The notes under the pieces were generated by a model. It did not search any database. It was not told where the DNA came from and was given only the letters and a program-made list of their open reading frames with translations. Positions 22,245-32,979 of a stretch of 64,000 bases of DNA are shown here, piece by piece (the stretch's first letter is position 1; every line of letters begins with the position of its first letter). Location: the NCBI RefSeq assembly GCF_000003195.3, contig NC_012878.2:18576641-18640640 (forward strand). Direction: 5' to 3'. Both the position numbers and the translations under genes were made by a program. The stretch is from Sorghum bicolor. Taxonomy: Eukaryota; Streptophyta; Magnoliopsida; Poales; Poaceae.

Positions 22245-25077
22245 GCTAAGGGCATGCGCGCCAGCGAACTCCCCAGCGTCCTTCACAAATTGCTGAAGCC
22301 AGTCCCACGCCCGTTGCGCCTTCTCCACTGGAGTCAACTTCGGCGCGCGGGGCTGGCTCTCCGGGAGCTCGGGACTGATCAGATCCAGGACCAGGGATAC
22401 TCCCTTCCAGATCTTACAACAGTTGACCTTCCAGGAGTCCCGGTCCTTGACCAGCTCATCTAGGTGTTTTTTGGCATTCACCTTGAGCACTGCAAGTCAA
22501 AGCAGAACGTTATCTTCAACATATCAAAAGACAAATGGGGTGACAAGGGGCAGATAACGAGGCGATGCGTATTACCAGATAACTCCCGGTCCTTACGACC
22601 CAGCTCCTCTCCTGTTCGACGCCCGGACTCCAGCGCACCAGCGAGCTCTTGGCTGAGCTGCTCCTTCTCCTGCCGGAGGCGCGTCACCTCCTCCTCCAGG
22701 TCTAAATAAATCATAACCTGGTCAGCAAAGCAAATTACATAGATAAACACAGGAGCTCGGAGCACGTGACTAACCATCTCGCTGACGGTACTGGTCGGCC
22801 AAGCGATGGGTAAGCTCGAGACGATGCTCCTCTTGGGCATTCATCTCGGCCACTTTCTCCCCAACCTCCGATCGCAGCCGGTCCACCTCCGCGGCTAGGG
22901 CCTTGTTCTCGGCCACAACGCCTTCTATCTGGTCGAAGCACCGTTTCCGGTACTTCGTCGTTTTCATCGCGCCCTACAAAATGAACATATGACAACCAAG
23001 CAAGACAACGCACAGAATGTACAACAGTGCAAAGAACCGCTTACCTTGACTTCGTCGACGAGGCGTTTGGCCGCGCGCTCGACCCTGGCAGCCTCCTCGG
23101 TCTCGGCGAGCTCCTCATGCCCGATGAAGTGATCCCCACGTTGGCGCCACACATACACGTGTTGGCGGCCAACGCGGGGACGACCTTCAATCTCCTCCAC
23201 CTCGTCGTCGGAGGCCGCCTGGGTTTCCTCCTCAACCGTCGTATTGCCCCCGGTAGCAGTCGAAGGCATTACTGGCCCCCGGGCCAGACCCGGGGATCCA
23301 GCAGTCGAAGCGGCCCCTGCTCGGGGCGGCGTGGGGACTTCGCTCTGCTCGGCAGGAGGAGGGGTCGGGGCTCTCCCCTCCCTTTCTGTGGCGTTCGCTG
23401 GGGGAGGTGCTCCTGTAGCCTCCTCAGCCCTGGCCGGGCTGCTCGCTGTGGTCGGTGCCGCGGCAGGGGGCTCCTCGGTGCTCACAGGCACAGCTGCAGC
23501 CGCAGGCTGCTCCGTGGTCTGCGGCGCCGCATCTTCAGCAGCGCAGGCAGGCTCACCAGTCCCCTGGCCGGCGGCATGGCCGGGGTTGACATCCGACGCC
23601 GCGCTAAAAGAACAAAAGTATAATAAAAAAACAAACAAAAAAATACCAAAATACATAAGTCGAACACATACAGGTCCGATCGACGGTGGGTCGCGGTGAA
23701 CCTCCTCCTCGTCCGGCCAGCTGACACCTGCGCTCCCATCTCGACAACGCACGGTGCAGGAGGGTCGCTGGCCACCCGATCAGTAGTGGCCGGTGCACTA
23801 TCTGGGTGGCTCCGAGGACGTCGAACTAGCGACGGTGCGGCCTCCTCGTCGTCGTCGTCGTCAACAATCCGCACGAGCCGACGGCGCTTCGGCGCTTGGC
23901 TGCTCTCTGCCGGCAGTGTCGCCGCCGGCGACGGATCCGCAGGCATTGGCCTTTTCCCTGCCACCCTTTCCTCTGTGGTCGGGACAGGGCGGGCTTGTTC
24001 CTCCTCACTGCTGGTGTAATGAGTACACCGAGCAGCGTCCTCCTCTGGCTGGACTTCTCCCGCAGGATTCTCCATCCCCGGTGCCAGTGATATATAAACT
24101 ATGCACCGGCCGACATCACCGATCTGCAAAAGCAACAAAGATGAGTCAGCTGCAGTACGAATGCTAAAACAAAATAATCTGCAACATACCTTTGGTGCTG
24201 GTCGTCCTAACTTGAAGGCTTGTACCCGATCACTGCCACGGATGAAGCCTCCGTCCGCGAAGTTGAACAGCTCGTTCAACAGCTGCTGTACCTCCGCCTT
24301 CTCCAAGATCTCCGGTCGCATCCTGGTCGGGTCCACGCTTCCGGCATACTCGTACGCCGAGTGCACCCTCTTCTGGCAGGGCATCACCCGACGACAAATG
24401 AAGTTGCCGACCACGCCAAGCCCGTCCAGGCGCGACCAGTCGATCAGCTTCATGAGATCCGCCACTTAACCGTCGAACTCCGGGCGGTCGGTCCAGCTTA
24501 GCCTCTTCTCAGGAATGTATCCCACGTCGCAGAACGTGGAGCTGCCCGGTTCCTCCCTGATGTAAAACCATTTCTTATACCATTCGGTCAAGGAAGTGTT
24601 CCATGGACAGTGCAGGTAGCGATTCTTCATTCCAACTCGAAGGTTGAGGTATACTCCACCTGCAACCTTGGAGCCTCCAACTTCTCCCTTCTTCCTCAAG
24701 CAGAAAAGATAACGAAAAAGATCGAAGTGCGGCTCTATGCCAACATAGGCCTCGCACAAATGGATAAAGGTGGAGATAAGGAGAATTGAGTTCGGGTGCA
24801 GATTGCAAATCCCGATCTCATAATACAAAAGAAGACCTTGAAGAAAAGGATGAACAGGAACCCCAAAGCCCCTCTTAATGAAATCTTCGAACACGACGAT
24901 CTCACCGGCACGAGGGTCGGGGAAGCTCTCTCCTTCCGGTGCTCTCCAGCCGCCGAGCTCCGAGCTGTGCAGGAGCCCCATGTCGACGAGGTCACCGAGG
25001 GACTTGGTGGTGCTGCGTGACTTCTTCCACTCCTTGGCCATCAGTTCGGCCCTTTTCTTGGAGTCGCTCTTCGCCAT
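22245..25077 (-). pseudogene. Antisense ORF (aORF) of element A, exons 1-6, Transposase_28-like (PF04195-type) N terminus
   Basis: Minus-strand gene opposite to pol. Start ATG at 25077 (MAKSDSKKRAEL). Six exons with GT-AG introns fit the reading: 25077-24190, 24123-23672, 23603-23045, 22973-22775, 22701-22576, and 22489 to the element B site, resuming at 11965-11680. The spliced length is 2760 nt, exactly 920 codons. The N-terminal 200 residues (GFGVPVHPFLQGLLLYYEIGI, NPNSILLI-like, WFYIREE) resemble the 'putative gypsy type transposon' domain carried antisense by Tat-lineage elements. The middle is acidic and Ala/Pro-rich with an RRR-DDDDDEE tract; exons 4-6 form coiled coil. The first 66-bp intron is itself open in frame. 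One stop, TAA at 24466-24468, replaces Gln seen in element C. The biochemical role is unknown. Confidence 0.78.
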
Positions 25078-25187
25078 TGGAGGTGAGGAAGTGGACTCGG
25101 GTTACGATGATGAAGGTGATCGAAGGAGGGAAAAGAGGAAGGCTTGATGGCAATGGCAGGGTAAGCAGTACAGGCAGAACTGTCCAG

Positions 25188-25199
25188 CCCTTATAACCC
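25188..25199 (-). promoter_or_regulatory. Candidate TATA box of the element A antisense gene
   Basis: On the minus strand the sequence reads gggttataaggg about 115 bp upstream of the aORF ATG. Element C has cctataaag (29665-29673) about 125 bp upstream of its aORF ATG. The shared position supports an internal promoter; there is no transcript evidence. Confidence 0.4.
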
Positions 25200-25503
25200 G
25201 CAGCTCCACCCCTCCCACTTCCTGTATTCTCGGGAAGTGGGCGGGCCATGCGGCGGATGCGGCGTTTTGGTTTTCAATAATTATAGACAATTAATGCGGT
25301 GGAGTTTTCGTACCAATTGATGGTTTCCTTTTCTCAAACCACGCAAAGGGCGGCTGCACAGTTGCTAGGCGCAACTTTTCATGCATCCATCTGACACACC
25401 ATCAGAAGGTCTCGTCACGTCAACTTTAACTGGAAAGATTTTTTCAAAAATAAGAAGACAAGAAGACAAATATGGCAGAGAGTCAACAATACGAGGACTT
25501 CGC

Positions 25504-25815
25504 CGACCACCGAGCACTTGATGCTCGGGGACTGGTCGATGAGCGTATCAACTCGGATGCCAAGGACTGCACCGACCACCGAGCACTTGATGCTCGGGGA
25601 CTGGTCGCCCAGTCTATCAACTCGGATGCCAAGGACTGTACCGACCACCGAGCACTTGATGCTCGGGGACTGGTCGCCCAGTCTATCAACTCGGACGCCA
25701 AGGACTGCACCGACCACCGAGCATTTGATGCTCGGGGACTGGTCGCCCAGTCTATCAGCTCCGAACTTTAATATATCACACCGACCACTAAGCGCTCGAT
25801 GCTTGGGGATTGGCT
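25504..25815 (+). repeat. 69-bp tandem array of hairpins with PPT-like cores (element A)
   Basis: Four units start at 25504, 25573, 25642 and 25711, an exact 69-bp period, plus a decayed fifth near 25780. Each holds a 35-bp inverted repeat: CGACCA pairs with TGGTCG and CCGAGCA with TGCTCGG. The right arm is followed by ggggact, giving ctcggggact, the same core as the true PPT at 26354-26368. Further single ctcggggact copies lie near 25938 and 26049. The overlapping frames here are repeat artefacts. Confidence 0.9.
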
Positions 25816-26353
25816 GTCAAACAATTGTACACCCGGGGACTGGAAGATTAGTCTATTCAATTGCTGATGAACTAGTAAATTCAATTTTAATTTTTTAGAC
25901 CTTGCTACAAGGCTCATACTTCGCCTTCCAGCAAGCTCGGGGACTACATCGGTACGATGCATCTAGCGATGCATCTCAGTTTCAGAATTTCTTTGAGGAC
26001 TTTTCTTTTGACCCTGGCACCACGTGCCTACGTCACCTACTACCAGACTCGGGGACTAAGTGGGCACACTTCACCTTGCGGTGAATATGCTTGCTTTTTT
26101 GAGGTTTATACTTTTCTTAAAAGTAAAGTGGGCACACTTCACCAGGAAAGAAATCTTTTTTTAATTTAGAGCACCATGCATTCTTCGAACAGTCAGCTTC
26201 TTTGATGTCAATATTGATCAACTGTCTTTTGAGTTGGTCAAAGTACCGTTGCAACTGTTTGGGCGACTCTTTTGCGATTCTTTTGTTTACTGAAGATGTC
26301 AAGCCTCACTGATCGAAGAAACTCAAAACGACGTGTTACATCACAATACATGG

Positions 26354-26368
26354 TGCTCGGGGACTAGC
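26354..26368 (+). promoter_or_regulatory. Polypurine tract of element A
   Basis: The sequence tgctcggggactagc immediately precedes the 3' LTR. It is the expected location of the plus-strand primer. In element C the mirror sequence gctagtccccgagca follows the LTR at 28745-28759. Confidence 0.65.
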
Positions 26369-26828
26369 TGTGGGGGTATAGACCCCTATACCCTTACGGC
26401 TAGACTTGGGCCAGGAGGCTTGGCCCATTACGAGACAAGCTCAAGGTTTGATCCGACAGCTTGGAGTTTCGCGCAAGGAAACAAGATGTGGAGATCAAGC
26501 AGGATTTTAGTCGGTTAGAATAGGAATTGATATCGAACTATCTATGGCAATTGTAACCGACTAGGATTAGTTTCCAGATCTGTAACCCTGCCCTCCGGAC
26601 TATATAAGGAGAGGCAAGGGACCCCCCTAGATCATCATATTCTCTCAACACAAATCAATACAACCAGACGCAGGACGTAGGTATTACGCCAACCCGGCGG
26701 CCGAACTTGGATAAAAAGCTTGTCCGTGTCTTGCGTCACCATCGAGTTCGTAGTTTGCGCACCGTCTACCGATAAACTACTACCGTGGGTATACCCCAAG
26801 GTAGACTGCCGACTAGCTTTCGTCGACA
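26369..26828 (+). repeat. Element A 3' LTR
   Basis: The 460-bp LTR equals 4524-4983 except for three transitions (in the gac/gat, cct/ctt and tgtc/tgcc contexts). It is followed by AAGAG, the target duplication. Confidence 0.93.
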
Positions 26829-27420
26829 AAGAGTTTGGCAATAACTTGCAGAATATTTTCGATACCATAGGGCCTATAGGTATTATAAGATTAATGGGAG
26901 AAGGTGCGAGTCAGGAATATAGGGGCAGCCTTTGATATTATTTTATAAGTGGCTGATACTTATGAAAGTTTACCAAGTTATTCTTGTTATATACATAGAA
27001 TACTCATAGGACGATGTTACAACTAACAAATATGCATTTTTTCTTTATATAGTGCCACAAACAACTAGCTGGATCGGTCCACTGTGGATTCTACGTCTGT
27101 AAGTTCATGAGAGAGGGTGGAAGATATGTCAATAACCCTTATAAGGTAACTAATGCTCTAAGTAATTAATAGTCGTTTATATGGTTGTGTGATTATGGTT
27201 GTTAATTATGTATTATGAAGTTTAAATATATGGTGTTTTCTAACTTCCTACGTAGCAAAAGGACTTTGAAAAGGTGTACAGCGTGAGTGAAGCCACTTTA
27301 TACAACATAATTGAGGACATCTGCTCATTCATCTTGAGAGAAGTATCACGATCGGACCTGCACCATAGCAAAGCCTGAATACGGAGCGCTAAGGGAGATT
27401 AGTAGGCTAAAGCTAACTCG
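26829..27420 (+). pseudogene. CACTA-associated ORF, C-terminal Ulp1-like (C48 peptidase) part
   Basis: Downstream of element A the CACTA ORF resumes. After an intron-like AT-rich stretch, 27050-27147 reads [23 protein letters not shown]. The Q...[10 protein letters not shown] arrangement is the oxyanion Gln and nucleophile Cys region of C48 cysteine proteases. A later exon-like piece at 27257-27380 reads DFEKVYSVSEATLYNIIEDICSFILREV. Introns appear at about 27148-27256. It is truncated from its own N terminus by element A and has stops, so it is non-functional. These proteases are known passengers of plant CACTA elements. Confidence 0.7.
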
Positions 27421-27639
27421 ATATATTGTAGAGGTTTCAGACGTAAAACCTCTGATGTATGTAAACAGAAAAAACTTGATGTGTGATGTTTGTAATTAAT
27501 GTAACTTTATGCATAAAGTAACAGTATATATATATAAATGATTGCATGTTGCAATGGTTCACATGATATCCTAGGCTTAGTAGTTTCAATATTATGTGTA
27601 TATATATGTATGTTGTATGTATATATTAATATATAAAAT

Positions 27640-27896
27640 GAAAATAGGATTTGGTGGAATAATTTAAAAAATTGGCGGGAGATTTAAAATTGTTAACATA
27701 GACGGTTTTGTAATAACAACCGCCTGTAGAAAATATATTTCTATAGGCGGGTGGCATAACTGAACCGCCTGTAGAAATAGATTTGTACATGCGGTTCCAG
27801 ATTACCAGCCTGTGGAAAAAAAAATTCCACAGGCACCCAGCACAGGCGGTTCAGCAATCCACCTATGGAAAGGTGATGCGAACTGCCTGTGTAGTG
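27640..27896 (+). repeat. CACTA 3' subterminal repeats and terminal inverted repeat end
   Basis: Short direct and inverted copies of ccgcctgtagaaat, aggcggttc and cctgtgga crowd this segment, the pattern of transposase-binding subterminal repeats in CACTA elements. The last 12 bp complement CACTACACAGGC. The adjacent target base triplet is gtt; the other side is not available for comparison. Confidence 0.8.
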
Positions 27897-28140
27897 GTTG
27901 TGTGTACTAGAGTCCGCGTCATTGGCTAGCTACTGGGCCAGACGTACCGCGTCGTTGGCTCGCGTGAGGGGAGCAGCGGCGGCGTCCCATGCGTGTGCTG
28001 TGTTAGTGTGAGGGGTAGGCCTGGCTGCCGCTTGTGCTTTGCTGGGCTGGGTCAGTCCTCAGTCGGCTACATTGGCCTAGACTGGAAGAGGCTGTCCTAC
28101 GGTTACGGTAGGTATGGGCCTAGGAACAACTGTGTATAAA
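27897..28140. other. Unassigned sequence between CACTA end and solo LTR
   Basis: 244 bp, GC-rich in the middle, with no frame, RNA gene or repeat that I can assign. It is the candidate pre-insertion flank of both neighbours. Its last bases (ataaa) abut the solo LTR that starts at 28141. Confidence 0.5.
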
Positions 28141-28287
28141 TGTTGAGTACAGTGCCGTGCATGGATGCTTTGCTAAATTGTGGTAGAACCACCCTAATCA
28201 TATGGCCCACATGCACCTGTCATTGTCCTTAAGACCTCTGACTACTGCACATGAGAGTCATATAACTCGGATAGTCTGTCGGGTGCC

Positions 28288-28744
28288 TGTCGACGAAAGC
28301 TAGTCGGCAGTCTACCTTGGGTTATACCCACGGTAGTAGTTTATCGGTAGACGGTGCGCAAGCTACGAACTTGATGGTGACGTAAGACACAGACAAGGTT
28401 TTTATCCAGGTTCGGCCACCGTGTGGGCGTAATACCTACGTCCTGCGTCTGATTGTATTGGATTGTGTTGAGATGAAATTGCCTAGGGGGTCCCTTGCCT
28501 CTCCTTATATAGTCTAGAGGGCAGGGTTACAGATCTAGAAACTAATCCTAGTCGGTTACAATTGCCATAGATAGTACGATATCAATTCGTATTCTAACCG
28601 ACTAGAATCCGGCTTGATCTCCATGTCTTGTTTTCTTGCGCGAAACTCCGAGTAGTTGGATCAAGCCTTCGGACTGTCTTCATGATGGGCCAAGCCTCCT
28701 GGCCCAAGTCTAGCAGTAAGGTTATAGGGGTTTATACACCCACA
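28288..28744 (-). repeat. Element C 3' LTR
   Basis: The 457-bp LTR reads TGTCGACG...CCACA on the plus strand, i.e. TGTGG...GTCGACA in element orientation, with the Tat family TATA box on the minus strand (near 28503). The PPT-like gctagtccccgagca follows at 28745. Confidence 0.92.
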
Positions 28745-29185
28745 GCTAGTCCCCGAGCACTGTGTATTGTGATGTAACACGCCGTCTTGAGCTTCTTCGG
28801 TCAGTGAGGCTTGACGTCTTCAACAAGCAGAAAAATTGCCCAAACAGTTGCAACGATATTTTGACCAACTCAAAAGACAGTTGATCAACATTGACATTGA
28901 AGAAGCAGGTTGTTCAAAGAATGCATGGTGTTCTAAATTAAAAAAGATTTCTTTTCTGGTGAAGTGTGCCCACTTTACTTTTGCGAAAAGTACAGACCTC
29001 AAAAGAACAAGCATATTCACCGCAAGGTGAAGTGTGCCCACTTAGTCCCCGAGCCTGGTAGTAGGTGGCGTAGACACGTGATGCCAGGGTCAGAAAAGTC
29101 TTCATAGAAATTTCAAAAGTATAATGCATCGCCAGATGCATCGTAGCGATGTAGTCCCCGAGCTTGCTGGAAGGCGATGTATAAT

Positions 29186-29360
29186 CGACCAGTCCCCGAG
29201 CATACTGTGCTCGGTGGTCGATACAGTCCCCAAGACTTCAAATTGGTGGGCTGGTCGACCAGTCCCCGAGCACACTATGCTCGGTGGTCGGTACAGTCCC
29301 CAAGACTTCAAATTGGTGGGCTGGTCGACCAGTCCCCGAGCACACTGTGCTCGGTGGTCG
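29186..29360 (-). repeat. 70-bp tandem array of PPT-like hairpins (element C)
   Basis: Three hairpins at 29186-29220, 29256-29290 and 29326-29360, period 70 bp. Each reads CGACCAGTCCCCGAGCA, a short loop, then TGCTCGG-TGGTCG, the reverse-strand equivalent of the element A hairpin. The sequence between hairpins (aagacttcaaattggtggg) differs from that of element A, so the arrays appear to have expanded separately. Confidence 0.88.
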
Positions 29361-29664
29361 GTACAGTCCCCAGGTATGTTACGCATAATCCACCACCAAT
29401 TATATTTGTCTCTTGGAAAAAGTATCCTGTCACATTAATATGTGATGTGACAAGACACCCTGACGTATTGTCAGACGGTTGCATCAAAAGGTGCACCGGT
29501 AACTGTGCAGCCGCTCTTTGCGTGGTTCAAGAAAAGGAAACCCTCAATTATACAGAAAAACCACCGTATTAACTACCGGTAATTATTGAAAACCGAAACG
29601 CCGCATCCGCCGCCGGGCCCGCCCACTTCCCAAGAATGCGGAAGTGGAAGAGGTGGAACCGTTG

Positions 29665-29673
29665 CCTATAAAG
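29665..29673 (+). promoter_or_regulatory. Candidate TATA box of element C antisense gene
   Basis: cctataaag lies about 125 bp upstream of the aORF ATG at 29796, followed by a C/T-rich leader (29690-29780) typical of plant 5' UTRs. Confidence 0.4.
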
Positions 29674-29795
29674 ACTCAACACCACGCCCGTAATTTTTAC
29701 CCTGCCTTTGCCTTCAAGCCTTCTGTTCTTGCCATTCCTGCCCTCTGCAACCTCCATCCTTGTTCGTTCAGCTTGCAATCGCTTCTGCAGCGTCA

Positions 29796-30242
29796 ATGGC
29801 GAAGAGTGACTCGAAGAAAAGGAGTGAACTGATGGCGAAGGAGTAGAAGAAGTCCCGGAGCAGCACGAGGTCCCTCAACGACCTCGTCGGAATGGGGCTA
29901 CTTCACAACCAAGAGCTCGGTGGCTCGAGGGCGCCTGAAGGGGAAAGCTACCCCGACCCCTGTGTCGGTGAGATCGTAGTCTTTGAAGATTTTTTCAAGA
30001 GGGACTTTGGGATTCCTGTCCACCCTTTTCTCCAGGGCCTTCTTCTTTACTATGAGATCGGGATCTGCAATCTGCACCCGAACTCAATTCTTCTTATCAC
30101 CACCATTATCCATCTGTGCGAGGCCTATGTTGGAATAGAGCCGCACTTCGACCTTTTCCGCTACCTTTTTTGCCTGAGGAAGAAGGGAGTAGTTGGAGGC
30201 TCCAAGATTGGAGGTGGAGTATACCTCAATCTGCGTGATGGG
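29796..30242 (+). pseudogene. Antisense ORF of element C, exon 1 first part
   Basis: Starts MAKSDSKKRSELMAKE and then TAG at 29844-29846 where element A has Trp. The reading continues in the same frame (SLNDLVGMGLLHNQELGG... HPFLQGLLLYYEIGI... LFRYLFCLRKKG...GVYLNLRDG) to the insertion of element D, whose ATGGG target duplication is at 30238-30242. The domain is the same Transposase_28-like segment as in element A. Confidence 0.75.
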
Positions 30243-31454
30243 TGTTGATATTTGGGAACGCAAAAAGAAATTGATCCGCAAGCGCACGGATATCGGAGAG
30301 CACTTCACCCGGGAGGTTATGCAGAGTATCGTATTTATTTTTTTACCACTAGGAGAAAGAGTGCATCTGACTAACCCGGTCTATTACTACTAACCCTTTA
30401 GGCAACAAAGAATGTTTCTCGATGTGAGTGATAAATAGAGAATACTGCAACCGTAGTCTCCTTCTAACCTTGGTGAGGATGATCTACTGTTCTATTGGGG
30501 AGGCTAACGGAATCTAGACACCACAAAGGATGTTCAACCCGCACCTATAAAACCTATCCTTCCTGCTAACGAGATATGGTCTGCAAAGGTAACTCGGAAT
30601 TGTCACGTTCCTCACTACTACCACGGTCTAGCTAGTCAGGGAATATCTATGAGTACCCCAGACTAAACACCACGTTTACGCTAGCAATGATTACTCTAAA
30701 CTCTACGCGAAGAGATCAAAGTAAACTCATAAACCAAAAGAACAATAAAACAAGAACTTAATAGAATTTAGAAGTCGAAATACTGAAGAATCCTAGGAGC
30801 AAGCCTCGGGTTAGGAGAACTTGATCCCGCAGGTACAGGCTCGGAGTAGACACCGACAGGCCGGGCTTCCTCCAATCTACACCTCCACTCTATCTCTCTC
30901 AATCTAGTAGAAACTAGAAGATCTATTTCTACTTACATTGGTTGCTAAGCCTAAAAAAGAAATTTTATTTAGAGAAGAGGTTTTCCTTCGAGGGCACCAC
31001 TCAACTCTATGATAACTTCTTGTCTCCTCCAGGGGCCAGGGGGGTCTCCTTATATAGTCCTCCTCCTCTATGCATTTTTGGGTCGGTACGCGATGTGGTA
31101 CTATGTTATCCTTGATCCTTTAGGTCGGTGGAATATCGTGTGCGAAGAGAGTCCTGATTGGCATCCAGAGGGGGGCGGGCGCCCTGGGCCTGGCCCCTTT
31201 CGGCCTCTACTTTCTTCCCGTGGCTTCTAGAGTCTTCTAGATGGTAGAAAATTACGTGGTGCGTTGATATCTCTATGTAATCCTGACATGTGGGCCTTTC
31301 TTCCTTATTTCCTGATAACCCCCTGCAGAAACAGATAAACAACAAAACTCGTGGAATTCTATCAGTTCAAACCCTAATTCTTGGTGTTGGTTTCATATTG
31401 GTCCTTTCTCTTGTTTATTTGATAATTAAAATTGATACTTAAGAACCGTCAACA
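30243..31454 (-). repeat. Element D 3' LTR
   Basis: On the plus strand it reads TGTTGATATTTGGG...CCGTCAACA and is followed by aatacccccatactta (31455-31470), the complement of the PPT. Small frames within it recur in the other LTR and are not genes. Confidence 0.9.
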
Positions 31455-32850
31455 AATACCCCCATACTTAGGCTTTTACTCGTCCTCGAGAAAAGGATGG
31501 TTAAGAACAATATTTGGGGTAAAACATTTTAAAACATTCTTTTAATAACTGCAGGGTGTTAAAATTCCACTGTGTACTATAGTCAGGGAAGTATATAGTT
31601 TAGAGTAAAGATCCTTTCTTCTCAATCCTGTCACTTGGAGTTTTTGTATATTTTTGTTTATCCTGTTAGCATACCTTTTTATCCTCATAGGTTCTCTCAG
31701 ATCACTCATTATCTTTTATATATCTCACTGAGGTTGTTTTAATTTGCAAAAATTCTCAAACATACTTTCTTTGTATTTATTGCCTGATCAAAACGGGATC
31801 CGAGGAGGGGAATGTCATACTCTTAGATCAAAGACTTTGGAAATTAAAATCTTTGTCAACTCTTGCTGGCATATTGCATATTAGAGGGACCATGGGCTAT
31901 CATTTTCTTTTTCTCTCTTTTTTTAAGTGGATACCGAGGTACCACTAATTCTACTGCCGGACACTTGTCCATTTTTTTCTGCGAGGTTGTCGAGCACTTG
32001 CTCCTTTTTATTTCCTCGAAATATCTTTATTTTTGCATAGCCCATGCCTCTAATGCAATAATACTTCGAAAGAGTGAATCTTTCTGTATAAATGTCTTGA
32101 TCTTAGGAGCATGATAAATCTCTCAACAGGGGTCTAACTCATTTTGAACAAACTTAATACAGAGTAGATAGCTTTTATAATCATAATTAATATTTTCAGT
32201 TTTATCAGGCATATAAAACACTGAGGATGGTAGCTAGAATTAATTTTGAAATAAATTCTCCAAGCAACAATGATATGAAGAATAAGAAACTCATACTCTA
32301 CCATCTCACATTCCATACTGTCTTAAGTAACACAGGTTTTTTTTTTAAAAAATGATTTTATAATAGTTACAAGTTTCAGGAAATATCACAGAATGAGATT
32401 AATCATGATTAGAAATATTTAAATCTTTTTAATTTATCATGTCGGAAACAGTATTCTGCATAATCCAAGATATGTGTATGTGTAAAGTAAAGTGTGCAGA
32501 GTGTGTACCTGAATCGTGGAGTGGTGTAGTCGAAGTGTGTTTGGCGTGTCGAGGGATCTCCCCCATACTTGTTTTCTGCTTTCTTGCACAAAAATAAAGT
32601 AGAGACACACAAGACATAATAATAGTAATACTCTTTATTAACCTTGAGGCATTTATTACAAAAGACTAGTAGTAAACTGATAGCAAACTGATGATAATAG
32701 TAAACCTAAACCGAATTTAAAGATAGATAACTAAGATGCATTTGCCTCAAGGTCTAATCTAGATAACTTAGCGGCGCTCTAATTCCTTAATCTTCTTGTT
32801 GGCACTGGCAAGATCATGCCTAAGGCCTAGTATAACAGTATTGTGGTTAG
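31455..32850 (-). other. Element D 3' untranslated region with ORF2 tail
   Basis: AT-rich. Next to the PPT, the minus strand carries ctcgaggacgagtaaaag, shared with element B. At 32850-32768 the minus strand reads NTVILGLRHDLASANKKIKELERR then TAA (32768-32770), a coiled-coil C terminus comparable to the end of the second ORF of element B. The rest of that ORF is lost at the junction with element E near 32850-32880. No other gene is supported between 31455 and 32767. Confidence 0.5.
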
Positions 32851-32979
32851 AGACTGCCTAGCGAGGGAATTAATCGAGGAATGGAGGTCTATGATAACTC
32901 TGTCTAGCTTGGCGGGCACCGGGACTGGCGCTCCTACGACCGGCCTCTCCTTTCTCGGAGGCCGCAGCGCGACCGCGAG

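Larger units (their letters stand above)
4524..26828 (+). mobile_element. Element A: Tat-lineage Ty3/gypsy LTR retrotransposon with antisense ORF
   Basis: The element is bounded by 460-bp LTRs (4524-4983 and 26369-26828) and a perfect 5-bp target duplication AAGAG (4519-4523 and 26829-26833). Order on the plus strand: LTR, PBS, gag-pro, RT-RNaseH-aRNaseH-integrase, then a minus-strand spliced gene, a hairpin tandem array, PPT, LTR. Removing element B leaves about 12 kb. The LTRs differ at 3 of 460 positions by eye (about 0.65%), so the insertion is recent. The double RNase H is typical of the Tat lineage. Pol carries several breaks, so this copy is not autonomous. Confidence 0.9.
3179..27896 (+). 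mobile_element. CACTA (En/Spm) transposon remnant, 5'-truncated, split by element A
   Basis: The 3' terminus ends gcctgtgtagtg at 27896, i.e. CACTACACAGGC on the other strand, the hallmark terminus of CACTA elements. Upstream lie several subterminal repeats of the 'ccgcctgtagaaa' type. Coding remnants at 3195-4523 and 26829-27420 belong to one ORF with an Ulp1-like protease end. The 5' terminal repeat and the transposase are not in the window. Removing element A (4524-26828) and one AAGAG copy rejoins the halves. Confidence 0.8.

Noticed and set aside
22254..24501. Plus-strand frames of up to 198 codons opposite the element A antisense gene
   Set aside because: Shadow frames of the GC-rich exons on the minus strand; the minus-strand reading has conserved splice sites and homology to element C.
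25415..25898. Four frames with repeated peptide units (for example DHRALDARGLV)
   Set aside because: They are translations of the 69-bp hairpin array, open in several frames because the period is a multiple of three.
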